Assembly (NCBI RefSeq): GCF_900105735.1
Contig: NZ_LT629793.1
Location: 3,410,001-3,474,000 of the forward strand
Source of the DNA: Pseudomonas yamanorum
GTDB taxonomy: Bacteria > Pseudomonadota > Gammaproteobacteria > Pseudomonadales > Pseudomonadaceae
Length of the DNA stretch: 64,000 nt
Direction: 5' to 3'
Positions within the stretch are counted from its first letter, which is position 1, and every line of letters begins with the position of its first letter. Both the position numbers and the translations under genes were made by a program. This document shows, one piece after another, positions 45,498 to 54,817 of the stretch. The notes under the pieces are model-generated. The model ran no database searches, was not told the origin of the DNA, and worked only from the letters and a program-made list of their open reading frames with translations.

Positions 45498-47855
45498 TCA
45501 GTCAACTCGGGTATTCCTCAGCCTCAATGCATTGAAAACTACCGACGCGGAACTGACGCTCATGGCTATGGCAGCGATCATTGGCGACAGGAGGTGCCCC
45601 GTCAATGGATAGAGCAAACCAGCGGCAAGAGGTATACCCATTGAGTTGTAGAGAAAAGCAAAGCCCAAATTCTGGCGCATGTTTTTAACTGTGGCGACCG
45701 AAAGAGCTCGTGCTCGTAAGATCCCCATCAGGTCACCTTTGACCAGCGTGAGTTGCGCGCTATTCATCGCCACGTCAGTCCCCGTTCCCATGGCTATCCC
45801 CACATCTGCTCGCGCCAGGGCCGGAGCATCGTTGATACCGTCACCTGCCATGGCCACTTTTCGCCCGTGTTGCTGTAGGTCTGCCACCAGACGTTCCTTG
45901 TCTTGGGGTTTGACTTCACCGTGGACCTCTTCAATCCCCATCTCCCTGGCGACAGCCCGAGCGGTAGTAAGCCCGTCCCCAGTAGCCATGATGATTTTCA
46001 CGTTGTGAGCCTTAAGCTTGGTGACGGCCTCTTTTGAGGTTGGCTTGATCGGATCTGATACGGCCAACAAACCTGCCAATGCGCCGTCGACGGCGAGGTA
46101 GATAATACTGATGCCGTCAAGTCGCAACACCTCAGCGCGCTCTTGTAGGGAGTTGGTGCTCACGCCTGCGGCTTCCATCAACGCTGTGTTCCCCAGCTGG
46201 AGCTTCTTGCCATCGACAACGCCACTGACGCCGATACCCGAATCCGACTCAAAGGATTCGGGCTTGGTGAGCTTTATGTTCTCGGCTCGGGCGTGATCGA
46301 CGATCGCATGTGCTAAAGGATGCTCGCTGCCCTGATCAAGGCTGGCAGCCAGGTGAAGGACGTCGTCGGGATTGAAGGTGGGAGTGGCCTCCACGCTGTG
46401 AAACACGGGCCGTCCCTCTGTCAGGGTGCCTGTCTTGTCGACAATCAGCGTGTCGATTCTGCAAAGGCTTTCAATTGCACTGGCATCTCTGAACAAAACA
46501 CCCATGCTGGCTGCTTTACCTGTCGACACCATGATCGACATAGGCGTAGCAAGTCCCAACGCACAGGGACAAGCGATGATCAGCACGGCGACAGCGTTGA
46601 TTAGACCAAACACCCAACTGGGCTCAGGGCCGAAAAGCCCCCAACCGATAAATGTCATTATCGCAATCGCGATAACACCCATCACGAAGTAGCCGGCAAT
46701 CGAGTCGGCCATTCGTTGCATCGGCGCCTTGGAACGCTGAGCTCTCGCGACCATCTGTACGATCTGGGACAGCATGGTTTCGGCACCGACCTTCTGGGCC
46801 TCCATCACCAGGCTCCCATGCGTATTCAGCGTGGCGCCGATCAGGCTATCTCCAGCTTTCTTCATTACCGGGACTGGCTCGCCAGTGAGCATCGACTCAT
46901 CCACCGCACTTTCACCCTCAAGTACCGAACCATCAACTGGCACCTTTTCACCCGGTCTGACCCGTAAGTGGTCTCCCAGGTGCACATGTGTGAGAGGAAT
47001 GTCTTCCTCCTGGCCATCGGCATTGATCCGGCGTGCAGTTTTGGGCGAAAGGCCGAGAAGAGACTTAATGGCGGCGGAAGTTTGTGATCGGGCTTTGAGC
47101 TCAAGGATCTGGCCAAGCAACGTGAGCGAGATGATGACCGCTGCCGCTTCGAAGTAAACGCCGATACGTCCATCTTGCATGAAATTGGAGGGAAAACTTT
47201 GGGGGAAGAGCGTTGCTATGACGCTGTACAGATAAGCTGCGGCGGTGCCCAACCCAATCAGAGTCCACATGTTGGGACTGCGATTTTTAACCGAGGCCAG
47301 TCCCCTTACAAAAAAAGGCCATCCTGCCCATAAGGTCACGGGTGTCGCCAGAGCGAACTCGATCCAGTTTTGAGCCGAACCATGAAGAAGTTGTAACGAG
47401 TGACCCGCCATCGCGAGCACGGTTACGACCACGGTTAAGGGCAGCGACCACCAGAAGCGGCGATTGAAATCCCGGAGTTCAGGATTTTCTTCTTCATCAA
47501 GCGCCGGCATGACAGGCTCTAGTGCCATGCCACATTTAGGACAGTTACCGGGGCCGGTCTGCCGTATTTCAGGATGCATCGGGCACGTAAATTCAGTGCC
47601 CGTTTGTACCGCAGACTCCGGCGTTGTGCTGCCTGACTCGTTGCGCACCACGTGGCCACTGTAGCGCTCAGGGTCCGCTCGAAACTTCTCCTGACATTTC
47701 AGGCTACAGAACCGATACGTCTGTCCTTGGTAAGTCTCAGCAAATTTACTCGACGAAGTGACTGCCATTCCACACACCGGGTCATGTAGATCAGCATCAT
47801 CCCGGGAAGCAGCATGGGTGTGATTATGGTCGTGATGGCCAGAGGTGGTAGGCAT
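45498..47855 (-). CDS. Cu(I)-exporting P1B-type ATPase
   Basis: A 785-residue inner-membrane pump that expels cytosolic Cu(I). The N-terminus is His-rich and has a YHS domain (about 24-68, DPVCGM) and a short heavy-metal-binding domain (about 89-113, [20 protein letters not shown]) instead of the usual HMA repeats. The membrane metal site is CPC (429-431), the phosphorylated residue is Asp473 (DKTGT), and the hinge motif [11 protein letters not shown] is present. It belongs to the CopA/CtpV-like ATPases. It may be cotranscribed with the cupredoxin gene 180 nt upstream. Confidence 0.95.
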   Translation of the reverse strand: MPTTSGHHDHNHTHAASRDDADLHDPVCGMAVTSSSKFAETYQGQTYRFCSLKCQEKFRADPERYSGHVVRNESGSTTPESAVQTGTEFTCPMHPEIRQTGPGNCPKCGMALEPVMPALDEEENPELRDFNRRFWWSLPLTVVVTVLAMAGHSLQLLHGSAQNWIEFALATPVTLWAGWPFFVRGLASVKNRSPNMWTLIGLGTAAAYLYSVIATLFPQSFPSNFMQDGRIGVYFEAAAVIISLTLLGQILELKARSQTSAAIKSLLGLSPKTARRINADGQEEDIPLTHVHLGDHLRVRPGEKVPVDGSVLEGESAVDESMLTGEPVPVMKKAGDSLIGATLNTHGSLVMEAQKVGAETMLSQIVQMVARAQRSKAPMQRMADSIAGYFVMGVIAIAIMTFIGWGLFGPEPSWVFGLINAVAVLIIACPCALGLATPMSIMVSTGKAASMGVLFRDASAIESLCRIDTLIVDKTGTLTEGRPVFHSVEATPTFNPDDVLHLAASLDQGSEHPLAHAIVDHARAENIKLTKPESFESDSGIGVSGVVDGKKLQLGNTALMEAAGVSTNSLQERAEVLRLDGISIIYLAVDGALAGLLAVSDPIKPTSKEAVTKLKAHNVKIIMATGDGLTTARAVAREMGIEEVHGEVKPQDKERLVADLQQHGRKVAMAGDGINDAPALARADVGIAMGTGTDVAMNSAQLTLVKGDLMGILRARALSVATVKNMRQNLGFAFLYNSMGIPLAAGLLYPLTGHLLSPMIAAIAMSVSSASVVFNALRLRNTRVD

Positions 47856-48035
47856 GTCTATTCCCCTTGTAAGGTGCTACTAGAAATGAGCATATTCAGT
47901 ACAACGCTGATTTGCGGCTCCACAGTGGTGCGGTGATGTTTCCGCACGGACCCCGGCTGAGAAGCGTTGCTATGTTACTTGCGACTTAGCGTAGCCAACT
48001 CTTGCGTCGGGCCGGCAGAAACAGCCGACTCCGGT

Positions 48036-48569
48036 TTATTTCAGATCAAATTCGCCGACCATTCCCGATTGGTAATGCCCCGGCACGTTGCAGGCAAACT
48101 GAAGCCCTGCACTGTCGTTGAAGGTCCAGATCAGCTCTTGGGTTGAGCCAGGCTCAATCAGGACACTGTTAGGGTCGTCATGCTCCATTGCGACCATCTT
48201 CATTCCGCCCATGCCGTGGCTCATGCCGCTCATCTTCCCGGTACCGGTAGGGCTTAGTGTTCCGTTCTTGAACATGCTTGCCATTTCTTTCTGGTGTGCT
48301 GCATGAGCAGCGGCTTTGCCGATGTTGAACTCATGCAGCAGCGAACCCTCGTTGCGAAGGACAAAGCGGATTGTTTCACCAGGTTTTACGTCGATGCTTT
48401 TAGGCTTGAAAAAAATGTCGCCCATCTCGACCTCAACCGTGCGGGTAACGTCAGAGGCCACACCAGGCTGGCCTATGTCGTCTTGTCCATGCCCTGCATT
48501 AGCCATAGCCGTGGCAGCGAAAAACAGGGTCATTGCTGCGATGAACGGAGTAGCGAGCGTAGTTTTCAT
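48036..48569 (-). CDS. periplasmic cupredoxin (CopI/CinA-like)
   Basis: A 177-residue secreted blue-copper protein. The signal peptide ends TAMANA; type I copper ligands are visible as His in LLHEFN and Cys, His and Met in FACNVPGHYQSGM. A Met/His-rich insertion (MSGMSHGMGGMKMVAMEHDD) lies between them. It would buffer or shuttle periplasmic copper. ATG 48569 has a GAGGT site. A CopR-type box lies at 48641. Confidence 0.88.
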   Translation of the reverse strand: MKTTLATPFIAAMTLFFAATAMANAGHGQDDIGQPGVASDVTRTVEVEMGDIFFKPKSIDVKPGETIRFVLRNEGSLLHEFNIGKAAAHAAHQKEMASMFKNGTLSPTGTGKMSGMSHGMGGMKMVAMEHDDPNSVLIEPGSTQELIWTFNDSAGLQFACNVPGHYQSGMVGEFDLK

Positions 48570-48640
48570 GGTGACCTCAGGAATACGTGGGAACATTGGC
48601 TATGCTAATGATGCTCAGCTGCCAGCTAACTGACTTGGGC

Positions 48641-48655
48641 ATTACTTCTTTGTCA
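48641..48655 (-). promoter_or_regulatory. putative CopR box of the cupredoxin gene
   Basis: Minus-strand TGACAAAGAAGTAAT, 72 nt before the start codon, followed 12 nt later by TAGCTG as possible -10. Confidence 0.7.
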
Positions 48656-48726
48656 GTTTTCTAAATAGATACGGCGTCCAATTGACGCCGCAACAAGATG
48701 CTGACAAGTACTTATCCAGGGGGCGT

Positions 48727-49080
48727 TTATTGATGGTTTTCTGAAAGCATCAATTTGTGCTCGCGCTGCATCTGGCGCAAAACGTCATCAACGATTTTGT
48801 CGTGCTTCTCCATCCAGGCTAGATGCTCTTGGGGTGACATTGAGGCATCTGGGTGATCGTTGTGGAGCTGGCTCATGATGTCCCCAAGCATCTTCATGTG
48901 TTCTGCCATGTGGACGTGACGCTCTCCTTCAGGGGCTTGTTCAGCTTTCATCAACGTGGCTTCGGCCTTGTCGCGCAAACCTTCCATACGCTCAATGACT
49001 CGATCTCCGCCGCTTTCAGCCCACACAGAAGCCGAGACCAGTATCGAGCTTACAAAAAACAGCATTTTCAGGCGGTTCAT
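48727..49080 (-). CDS. PtrA-like periplasmic protein with His/Met-rich helix
   Basis: A 117-residue secreted protein: signal peptide ending SVWA, then ESGGDRVIERMEGLRDKAE, the PtrA-type N-terminal signature. The remainder is helical and rich in His and Met (HVHMAEHMKMLGDIM; MQREHKLMLSENH), reminiscent of periplasmic metal-binding helical proteins. It is divergent from copR with a CopR-type box between them. The exact function is unknown. Confidence 0.75.
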   Translation of the reverse strand: MNRLKMLFFVSSILVSASVWAESGGDRVIERMEGLRDKAEATLMKAEQAPEGERHVHMAEHMKMLGDIMSQLHNDHPDASMSPQEHLAWMEKHDKIVDDVLRQMQREHKLMLSENHQ

Positions 49081-49206
49081 AGGGGTAGCTCCTCATGAGG
49101 GAATCCGACTTCCATACGATTCATCGCTCAGAGGTCGGTCGAGCACCAATGAAGTACTCATGTCTGAACCCTAGCCAGCACTCGCTGACATCTACCTGAA
49201 GCCAAG

Positions 49207-49221
49207 ATTACTTTTCTGTCA
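49207..49221 (-). promoter_or_regulatory. putative CopR box between the PtrA-like gene and copR
   Basis: Minus-strand TGACAGAAAAGTAAT, followed 12 nt later by TAGATG. It lies in the divergent region and could also feed back on copR. Confidence 0.72.
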
Positions 49222-49284
49222 GTTGCTGGTTGGCTGCCAGTTTTCGTTGCAGACTCCGCTTAACTATTATCTGAGAACGACCTC

Positions 49285-49971
49285 ATGAGACTTCTTGTCG
49301 CTGAAGACGAACCAAAAATAGGTATCTATTTGCAGCAAGGGCTCAACGAGGCCGGGTTCAATGTCGACCGTTTCACGAATGGAAAAGAGGCGCTTCAGCA
49401 CGCTTTGAGCGAAGCCTATGATCTGCTGATTCTCGACGTCATGATGCCGGGTTTGGATGGCTGGGAAGTCCTGCAGAAGGTTCGCGCTTCCGGGAAAGAC
49501 GTCCCGGTGCTTTTTCTCACCGCCAGAGACCGCGTTGAAGACCGAGTGAAGGGACTTGAACTCGGTGCGGATGACTATCTGATCAAACCCTTCGCGTTTT
49601 CTGAATTGCTTGCTCGAGTCAGAACGTTGCTGCGTCGCGGTAGCAGCGCACCTTCGCAAACCTTTATGAAACTGGCTGACCTTGAAGTGGACCTGCTCAA
49701 GCGTCGAGCCATCCGAGGAGGCAAACGCATAGACCTTACGGCCAAAGAGTTTGCGTTGCTTGAGCTTCTGCTGCGTCGTCGAGGGGAGGTGCTGCCAAAG
49801 TCTCTTATCGCCTCCCAGGTTTGGGATATGAACTTCGACAGCGATACCAACGTTATCGAGGTTGCAGTGAGACGGCTCAGGGCCAAGATAGACGACGATT
49901 TTGAGGTCAAGTTGATTCATACCTCAAGGGGAATGGGTTACATGCTCGATGCACCAGATTCGGAGTCGTGA
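49285..49971 (+). CDS. copR: copper response regulator CopR (OmpR family)
   Basis: A 228-residue two-component regulator. The receiver domain has the phosphorylation site Asp51 ([14 protein letters not shown]), and a winged-helix DNA-binding domain begins near residue 130. It belongs to the heavy-metal CopR/CusR branch. It overlaps the copS start by one base (TGATG). Its likely binding site is TGAC-N6-GTAAT, found upstream of several genes here. Confidence 0.94.
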   Translation: MRLLVAEDEPKIGIYLQQGLNEAGFNVDRFTNGKEALQHALSEAYDLLILDVMMPGLDGWEVLQKVRASGKDVPVLFLTARDRVEDRVKGLELGADDYLIKPFAFSELLARVRTLLRRGSSAPSQTFMKLADLEVDLLKRRAIRGGKRIDLTAKEFALLELLLRRRGEVLPKSLIASQVWDMNFDSDTNVIEVAVRRLRAKIDDDFEVKLIHTSRGMGYMLDAPDSES

Positions 49972-51359
49972 TGAACCGGATGTCCCTGACGACTCGTATG
50001 AGTCTGATGTTTATGCTCGCGGTAACGGCTGTGCTCACGGTCGCCGGACTCAGTTTCAATAACCTCAGCCGGCATCATTTTAAGATGCTGGATCAGCAGG
50101 CATTGTACGAAAAACTCCACTCGACTCAGCGGATCTTGTCCGGGCTGAGCAACATCGATCAATTCAGCGAGGCTAAACCGGAGTTAGAAGCGCTGCTGGG
50201 CGCACACCGTGATTTGACTGCGCTTATCATCGATGGCGACGGCAAGGTGCTGTTTGCGGATCCCGGCCCGGTCGACGTTCCGAAGGCGTTTCGCACAACC
50301 ACAAACACAACCGTCTGGGAATGGCGGGAGCAAGAGCAGATGTTCCGTGGTGTGACTGCCCAATCCGTAGTGACGGGACAAGAAAGGCCATTAACTGTCA
50401 TGTTGATTTTTGACGTTACTCAGCATATGTCCTTTTTCGAGACGCTCGAACGATGGTTTTGGATAGGGTTGGTGATCAGCGCATTGGTCAGTGCTGCACT
50501 CGGCTGGATGGTAGCTAGCAGTGGCATGCGGCCTATCCGCCAGGTCACACGGGTAGCTGCCTCCATGTCAGCAAAATCACTCAAGGAGCGTATTCCCCTG
50601 GCACCCGTTCCGAAAGAGCTTCAACAGATGGTGTTGTCGTTCAACGCCATGTTATCCAGGCTCGACGATGCATTTGTCCGGTTATCCAACTTTTCGGCAG
50701 ACATTGCCCACGAACTACGGACCCCCGTGAGCAACTTGATGACCCACACTGAAGTGGTGCTTTCGAGAAAAAGAAACATCGAGGACTACGAAGACAATTT
50801 GTACTCCAATCTTGATGACTTGAAGCGCATGAGCCGGATGATTGATGACATGCTTTTTCTGGCGAAATCTGACAATGGTCTAATTACGCACGAGAACAAG
50901 CCAATAGACCTGGTGGCTGTCGTGGAAAAATTGCTTGAGTACTACCGCCTGTTGGCTGATGAACGAGGGATCGAGCTTAAGGTTTCAGGACGGGGGAGCG
51001 TGCGAGGTGATGTCCTTATGCTCCACCGAGCGATTTCCAATCTGCTCTCAAATGCGCTGCGCTACACCTATGAAGGGACGTCAATCAGTGTCGATATTCA
51101 GCACAAGGATGCGTCGGTAACGGTTGTCGTGGAAAACCATGGTGAGCCCATTGCCCCCGAACACCTTGAAAAGCTGTTTGATCGTTTTTATCGCGTGGAC
51201 CCAGCGCGGCGAGAAGGAAGTCCAAGCAACGCAGGGCTAGGTCTGTCGATTACCCGATCAATTGTCGAAGCGCACGATGGCAAGATCTGGTGTACGTCAG
51301 GCGACGGGAAAACGGCTTTTCATCTTGAGTTTCCGGCCGTCGATTCGACGGTTAGCTGA
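49971..51359 (+). CDS. copS: copper sensor histidine kinase CopS
   Basis: A 462-residue heavy-metal sensor kinase with an N-terminal membrane helix (about 12-30), a periplasmic sensor (about 31-160), a second helix (about 163-183) and a HAMP region. The dimerisation domain has phospho-acceptor His247 (FSADIAHELRTP) and the ATPase carries the G box AGLGLSI. ATG 49971 is preferred; GTG 49968 is in frame. It is cotranscribed with copR. Confidence 0.93.
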   Translation: MNRMSLTTRMSLMFMLAVTAVLTVAGLSFNNLSRHHFKMLDQQALYEKLHSTQRILSGLSNIDQFSEAKPELEALLGAHRDLTALIIDGDGKVLFADPGPVDVPKAFRTTTNTTVWEWREQEQMFRGVTAQSVVTGQERPLTVMLIFDVTQHMSFFETLERWFWIGLVISALVSAALGWMVASSGMRPIRQVTRVAASMSAKSLKERIPLAPVPKELQQMVLSFNAMLSRLDDAFVRLSNFSADIAHELRTPVSNLMTHTEVVLSRKRNIEDYEDNLYSNLDDLKRMSRMIDDMLFLAKSDNGLITHENKPIDLVAVVEKLLEYYRLLADERGIELKVSGRGSVRGDVLMLHRAISNLLSNALRYTYEGTSISVDIQHKDASVTVVVENHGEPIAPEHLEKLFDRFYRVDPARREGSPSNAGLGLSITRSIVEAHDGKIWCTSGDGKTAFHLEFPAVDSTVS

Positions 51360-51517
51360 GCGACAAAACATTTGGGACCAACGGCGTCTTGGCGTTGTGC
51401 GTTTAGCTACGCCTCTGCGGATTTTTCAGAGTGATTGAGCTCCCCGGTCCTGCGGTACGCCGTCTCTTTTCAGGCCTTGCTACGCTCAACGATTAGATGC
51501 CAAACATCGGATCAAGC

Positions 51518-51532
51518 TGACTGAAATGTAAT
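51518..51532 (+). promoter_or_regulatory. putative CopR box of copC
   Basis: TGACTGAAATGTAAT, about 190 nt upstream of copC in the 360-bp copS-copC gap. I see no gene in that gap. Confidence 0.7.
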
Positions 51533-51719
51533 CGAACAGTTTGTGATCGTGTGGCATCGTGTTCTCGCACTGTGACGTTAGGGCTAGCGAGTTTCTCCTG
51601 TTCAACCTGGCGAAGAGGACGGGGGCTCCGAGTTAATCAACAGTGGTTTTTAAAGAAATTAAAAACTAGTTCCTCCCAAAAAACCTCGAATCAACAGCGC
51701 TTGCTGTGAGGAGTCTTGC

Positions 51720-52103
51720 ATGTCATTCCTTAAAACTACGTCCGTGGCCGTTGCAATCACTGCTGGTTTGCTTCTGAGTGCAGTGGCCCAGGCACATCCA
51801 AAACTTCTTTCTTCCACTCCGGCAGAAGGCTCGGATGCGGCGGCTCCGTCGAAAATCGAACTGCATTTTTCTGAGAATCTCACCACTCAGTTTTCCGGTG
51901 CAAAGCTGATCATGACCGACATGCCTGGCATGCCTAACTCCCCCATGGGTGTAAAGGCCGCTGTCGCTGCTGGTGGTGATCCGAAAACGATGGTGATTAC
52001 GCCGGCTGCACCGCTGACCACCGGTACCTACAAAGTTGAATGGCGTGCAGTGTCTTCGGACACCCACCCGATCACCGGCAACTTTTCATTCAAAGTGAAA
52101 TGA
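51720..52103 (+). CDS. copC: periplasmic copper-binding protein CopC
   Basis: A 127-residue protein with a signal peptide (cleavage after VAQA), so the mature form starts HPKLLSSTPAEG with the N-terminal His that binds Cu(II). The second conserved His is in DTHPITG, and the Met-rich loop MTDMPGMPNSPMG corresponds to a Cu(I) site. It delivers copper to CopD, encoded 3 nt downstream. Confidence 0.95.
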   Translation: MSFLKTTSVAVAITAGLLLSAVAQAHPKLLSSTPAEGSDAAAPSKIELHFSENLTTQFSGAKLIMTDMPGMPNSPMGVKAAVAAGGDPKTMVITPAAPLTTGTYKVEWRAVSSDTHPITGNFSFKVK

Positions 52104-52106
52104 TCC

Positions 52107-53045
52107 ATGAGCGACTCATTAAATATCGTGGTTCGCTTTGCTCTCTATTTTGACCTGATGTTGTTATTTGGACTGGCCATATTCGGCTTGTACAGTCTCA
52201 GGGGAAAGGAAAGGGTATCGGGCACGGTCTTGAACTTTGAGTCGCTTCTTTACGGTACTTCTATTGCAGGTGTAGCTCTGTCCCTTGCTGCGATGTTGTT
52301 GCTTGCAAAAGCAATGAGCGGTGTATCGGAGCTTATGGAGCTACATCACCACATTTTTGAAATGGTCATCATGGGCACCGATGTTGGGTTGACCTGGATG
52401 GTTCGGATAGCCGCCTTGGTGGGGGCAATTCTGGGCGTCGCGTTGAATAAACGATATCCGACACCCAGCCTCTGGATCGTCACCGCCTGTGGAGCAATCG
52501 CGTTGGCCACGCTAGCCTGGACAGGGCATGGTGCCATGGACGAAGGCAGCCGCCGCTACTGGCATTTTCTCAGCGACATTTTCCATTTATTAGCGGCAGG
52601 TGGCTGGTTGGGTGCTCTAGCGGCCTTCGCTCTACTGCTGCGGTTGAAATCGCTGAAGGGTGAGGAGGAAGCACGTATTCTTGCCCGCGTGCTGACTGGC
52701 TTTGAGTCGGCCGGCGGTGTGATTGTTGCGATCATAAGCGTTACGGGAGTAGTAAATTACCTTTTCATCGTCGGTCCCAACCTTGATGAGGTCATGCTCA
52801 GTACCTATGGCCAGTTGCTGTTTTTGAAGATCCTGCTCTTTGCCGGGATGATCGTTTTAGCGACGCTGAACCGCTTTCACTTAAGCCCGCTATTGGAGCG
52901 CTCGGTTCGCAATGGTCAATACTCTGTAGCGGTCAATGCCTTGCGCCGCAGCATGAAATTCGAATTCCTGATGGCAATCCTCATCATCTGTCTTGTCGCA
53001 TGGTTAGGCACGCTAAGTCCTGAAATGGAAATGAGCGCGCAATAG
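52107..53045 (+). CDS. copD: copper resistance inner-membrane protein CopD
   Basis: A 312-residue polytopic protein with about eight hydrophobic segments and conserved His/Met positions ([40 protein letters not shown] core). CopD together with CopC is believed to take copper into the cytoplasm. Confidence 0.93.
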   Translation: MSDSLNIVVRFALYFDLMLLFGLAIFGLYSLRGKERVSGTVLNFESLLYGTSIAGVALSLAAMLLLAKAMSGVSELMELHHHIFEMVIMGTDVGLTWMVRIAALVGAILGVALNKRYPTPSLWIVTACGAIALATLAWTGHGAMDEGSRRYWHFLSDIFHLLAAGGWLGALAAFALLLRLKSLKGEEEARILARVLTGFESAGGVIVAIISVTGVVNYLFIVGPNLDEVMLSTYGQLLFLKILLFAGMIVLATLNRFHLSPLLERSVRNGQYSVAVNALRRSMKFEFLMAILIICLVAWLGTLSPEMEMSAQ

Positions 53046-53118
53046 AGGTTTCTGGCAGCTAACCAAGAAGCCTAGAACGTGATTGTTAGCACCATTTCTA
53101 CTGGCTACACTTCAGCCC

Positions 53119-53460
53119 ATGACACGCTATCTACGGCTTTGCCTGATTTTCCTGATTAGCCTGGCGCTTCCCTTCAGCGGGATGGCGGGTGTTCAGGCGC
53201 CGACAGAGCCGTGCCCGATGCAAACCATGGGCATGGCGATGATGGACGGCATGGGCCAAGACTGCTGCCATGACATGAAAAGCCCAACCGAGCACGGTAA
53301 ACCCTGTAAGCCGGGCCAGGAGTGCAAGACCGGCGGCATGCTGCAAGTCTCCATCATCAAGCCTCCGGTGACCCTGTCGAGCCCCCTCGCAGCGTCCATC
53401 TCCATAGATTCCCATCCTGTCCAAACTCCATCAGGGGTATGGCGACCTCCCCGCATTTGA
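53119..53460 (+). CDS. small Met/Cys-rich exported protein upstream of the cus genes
   Basis: A 113-residue protein starting MTRYLRLCLIFLISLALPFS, a signal peptide or membrane anchor. Then come Met/Cys/His clusters (CPMQTMGMAMMDGMGQDCCHDM; CKPGQECKTGG) and a non-descript C-terminus. Such proteins often precede CzcCBA/CusCBA genes. I cannot name the family with certainty. The ORF could start 36 nt earlier, but the signal fits ATG 53119. Confidence 0.7.
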   Translation: MTRYLRLCLIFLISLALPFSGMAGVQAPTEPCPMQTMGMAMMDGMGQDCCHDMKSPTEHGKPCKPGQECKTGGMLQVSIIKPPVTLSSPLAASISIDSHPVQTPSGVWRPPRI

Positions 53461-53560
53461 TTCCTGTACCACACTGAGCCTCATTCCGCGTCAGGCGGTA
53501 TGGGATATCTGCGTGCATCTCTCATGAAGCACGCAGTGGATCATCACAGGAATCGTGAAC

Positions 53561-54817
53561 ATGAAATCCAAGTGCTATTGCACAGGGCGGCCCCTCGTGG
53601 CCATCTTGGCGGCAAGCGTATTGGCCACGCCGAGTTTCGCTGCTGCGTTGACACTCGATGATGCTTTGCAGCTGGCTGAAACCAATGCGCCGTCGCTGAC
53701 TGCACAAGATGCAAAAATTCGTGCCGCCACTAGTGCAGCCATCCCAGCCGGGGAACTACCCGATCCCAAGTTGCTGGTAGGTATACAGAACTATCCCATT
53801 GGGGGGCCGGATCGCTGGAGCATCGATCAGGACTTCATGACCATGCAAATGGTCGGTGTCAGTCAGGAAATGCCGAACAGCGCCAAACGAAAAGCCCGAA
53901 TCGAGGTTGCTGATGCAGCCATTGACCGCGCTGCCGCTGAGCGTCTGGTCGAACGTCTAAAGGTTCGTCAGGCCACGGCGCTGGCCTGGATCAGCAGCTA
54001 TTCCGTTGAGCGTAAAGACGCGCTGTTCCAGGACTTCTATAGGGAAAACCGCCTGCTGGCCGATACCGTCCGCGCGCAGATTGCCGGTGGCCGCGCTCAA
54101 CCTGCTGATGCCGTCACGCCCAAACAGGAGGCGGCACAACTGGAAGAGCAGCAGGACGATCTGATTCGCCAGAGATCGCAAGCCCGAGCAGCTTTGAAGA
54201 GCTGGATTGGACCAGCCGCAAACGATAAACCTGTGGGCAGCTTGCCTGAATGGCCTGTAGAAGCCTCTGGGTACTCTCACAACGTTCAACATCACCCAGA
54301 ATTGGCAGCGTTTGCCCCAATGACCCGCGAAGCGCAGGCCAAGGTGCGCGAGGCCGAAGCGGAAAAGCGGTCTGATTGGAGCTGGGAAGTCGACTATCAG
54401 CATCGCGGCCGAGAGTTCGGCGACATGGTCAGCGTGCAGTTTTCATGGGATCTACCACTGTTTCCTGACTCGCGACAAAACCCAAAAATCGCAGCCAAGC
54501 ATGCGGAACTCAATCAGCTTGAGGCTGAGCGTGAGGTCCTTTCACGCGAGCACACCCAGCAATTGGAGGATGACTTAGCGGACTATGAGCGCCTGAACCG
54601 CGCCGTTCATCGAGCCCAGACCAGCCTGCTCCCTTTGGCTAAGGAAAAGGTCGAGCTCACTATGGCCAGCTATCGCGCCGGCAAAGGCGATCTGAACTCC
54701 GTCGTGGCCGCTCGGCGCGAGCTTATCGAAGCCCGTCTCAAGCAGATTGATGTTGAAGAGCAGCGTGCTCTCACCAGCGCTCGCCTGTATTTCGCCTATG
54801 GGGAGTCCGCTCAATGA
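53561..54817 (+). CDS. cusC: CusC/CzcC-type outer-membrane efflux protein
   Basis: A 418-residue TolC-family channel. A signal peptide ends TPSFAAA, followed by LTLDDALQLAETNAPSL, and long coiled-coil helices form two TolC-type repeats. It exports metal across the outer membrane together with CusB and CusA. ATG 53561 has AGGA 9 nt upstream; GTG 53555 is in frame but too close to it. It overlaps cusB by ATGA. Confidence 0.9.
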   Translation: MKSKCYCTGRPLVAILAASVLATPSFAAALTLDDALQLAETNAPSLTAQDAKIRAATSAAIPAGELPDPKLLVGIQNYPIGGPDRWSIDQDFMTMQMVGVSQEMPNSAKRKARIEVADAAIDRAAAERLVERLKVRQATALAWISSYSVERKDALFQDFYRENRLLADTVRAQIAGGRAQPADAVTPKQEAAQLEEQQDDLIRQRSQARAALKSWIGPAANDKPVGSLPEWPVEASGYSHNVQHHPELAAFAPMTREAQAKVREAEAEKRSDWSWEVDYQHRGREFGDMVSVQFSWDLPLFPDSRQNPKIAAKHAELNQLEAEREVLSREHTQQLEDDLADYERLNRAVHRAQTSLLPLAKEKVELTMASYRAGKGDLNSVVAARRELIEARLKQIDVEEQRALTSARLYFAYGESAQ

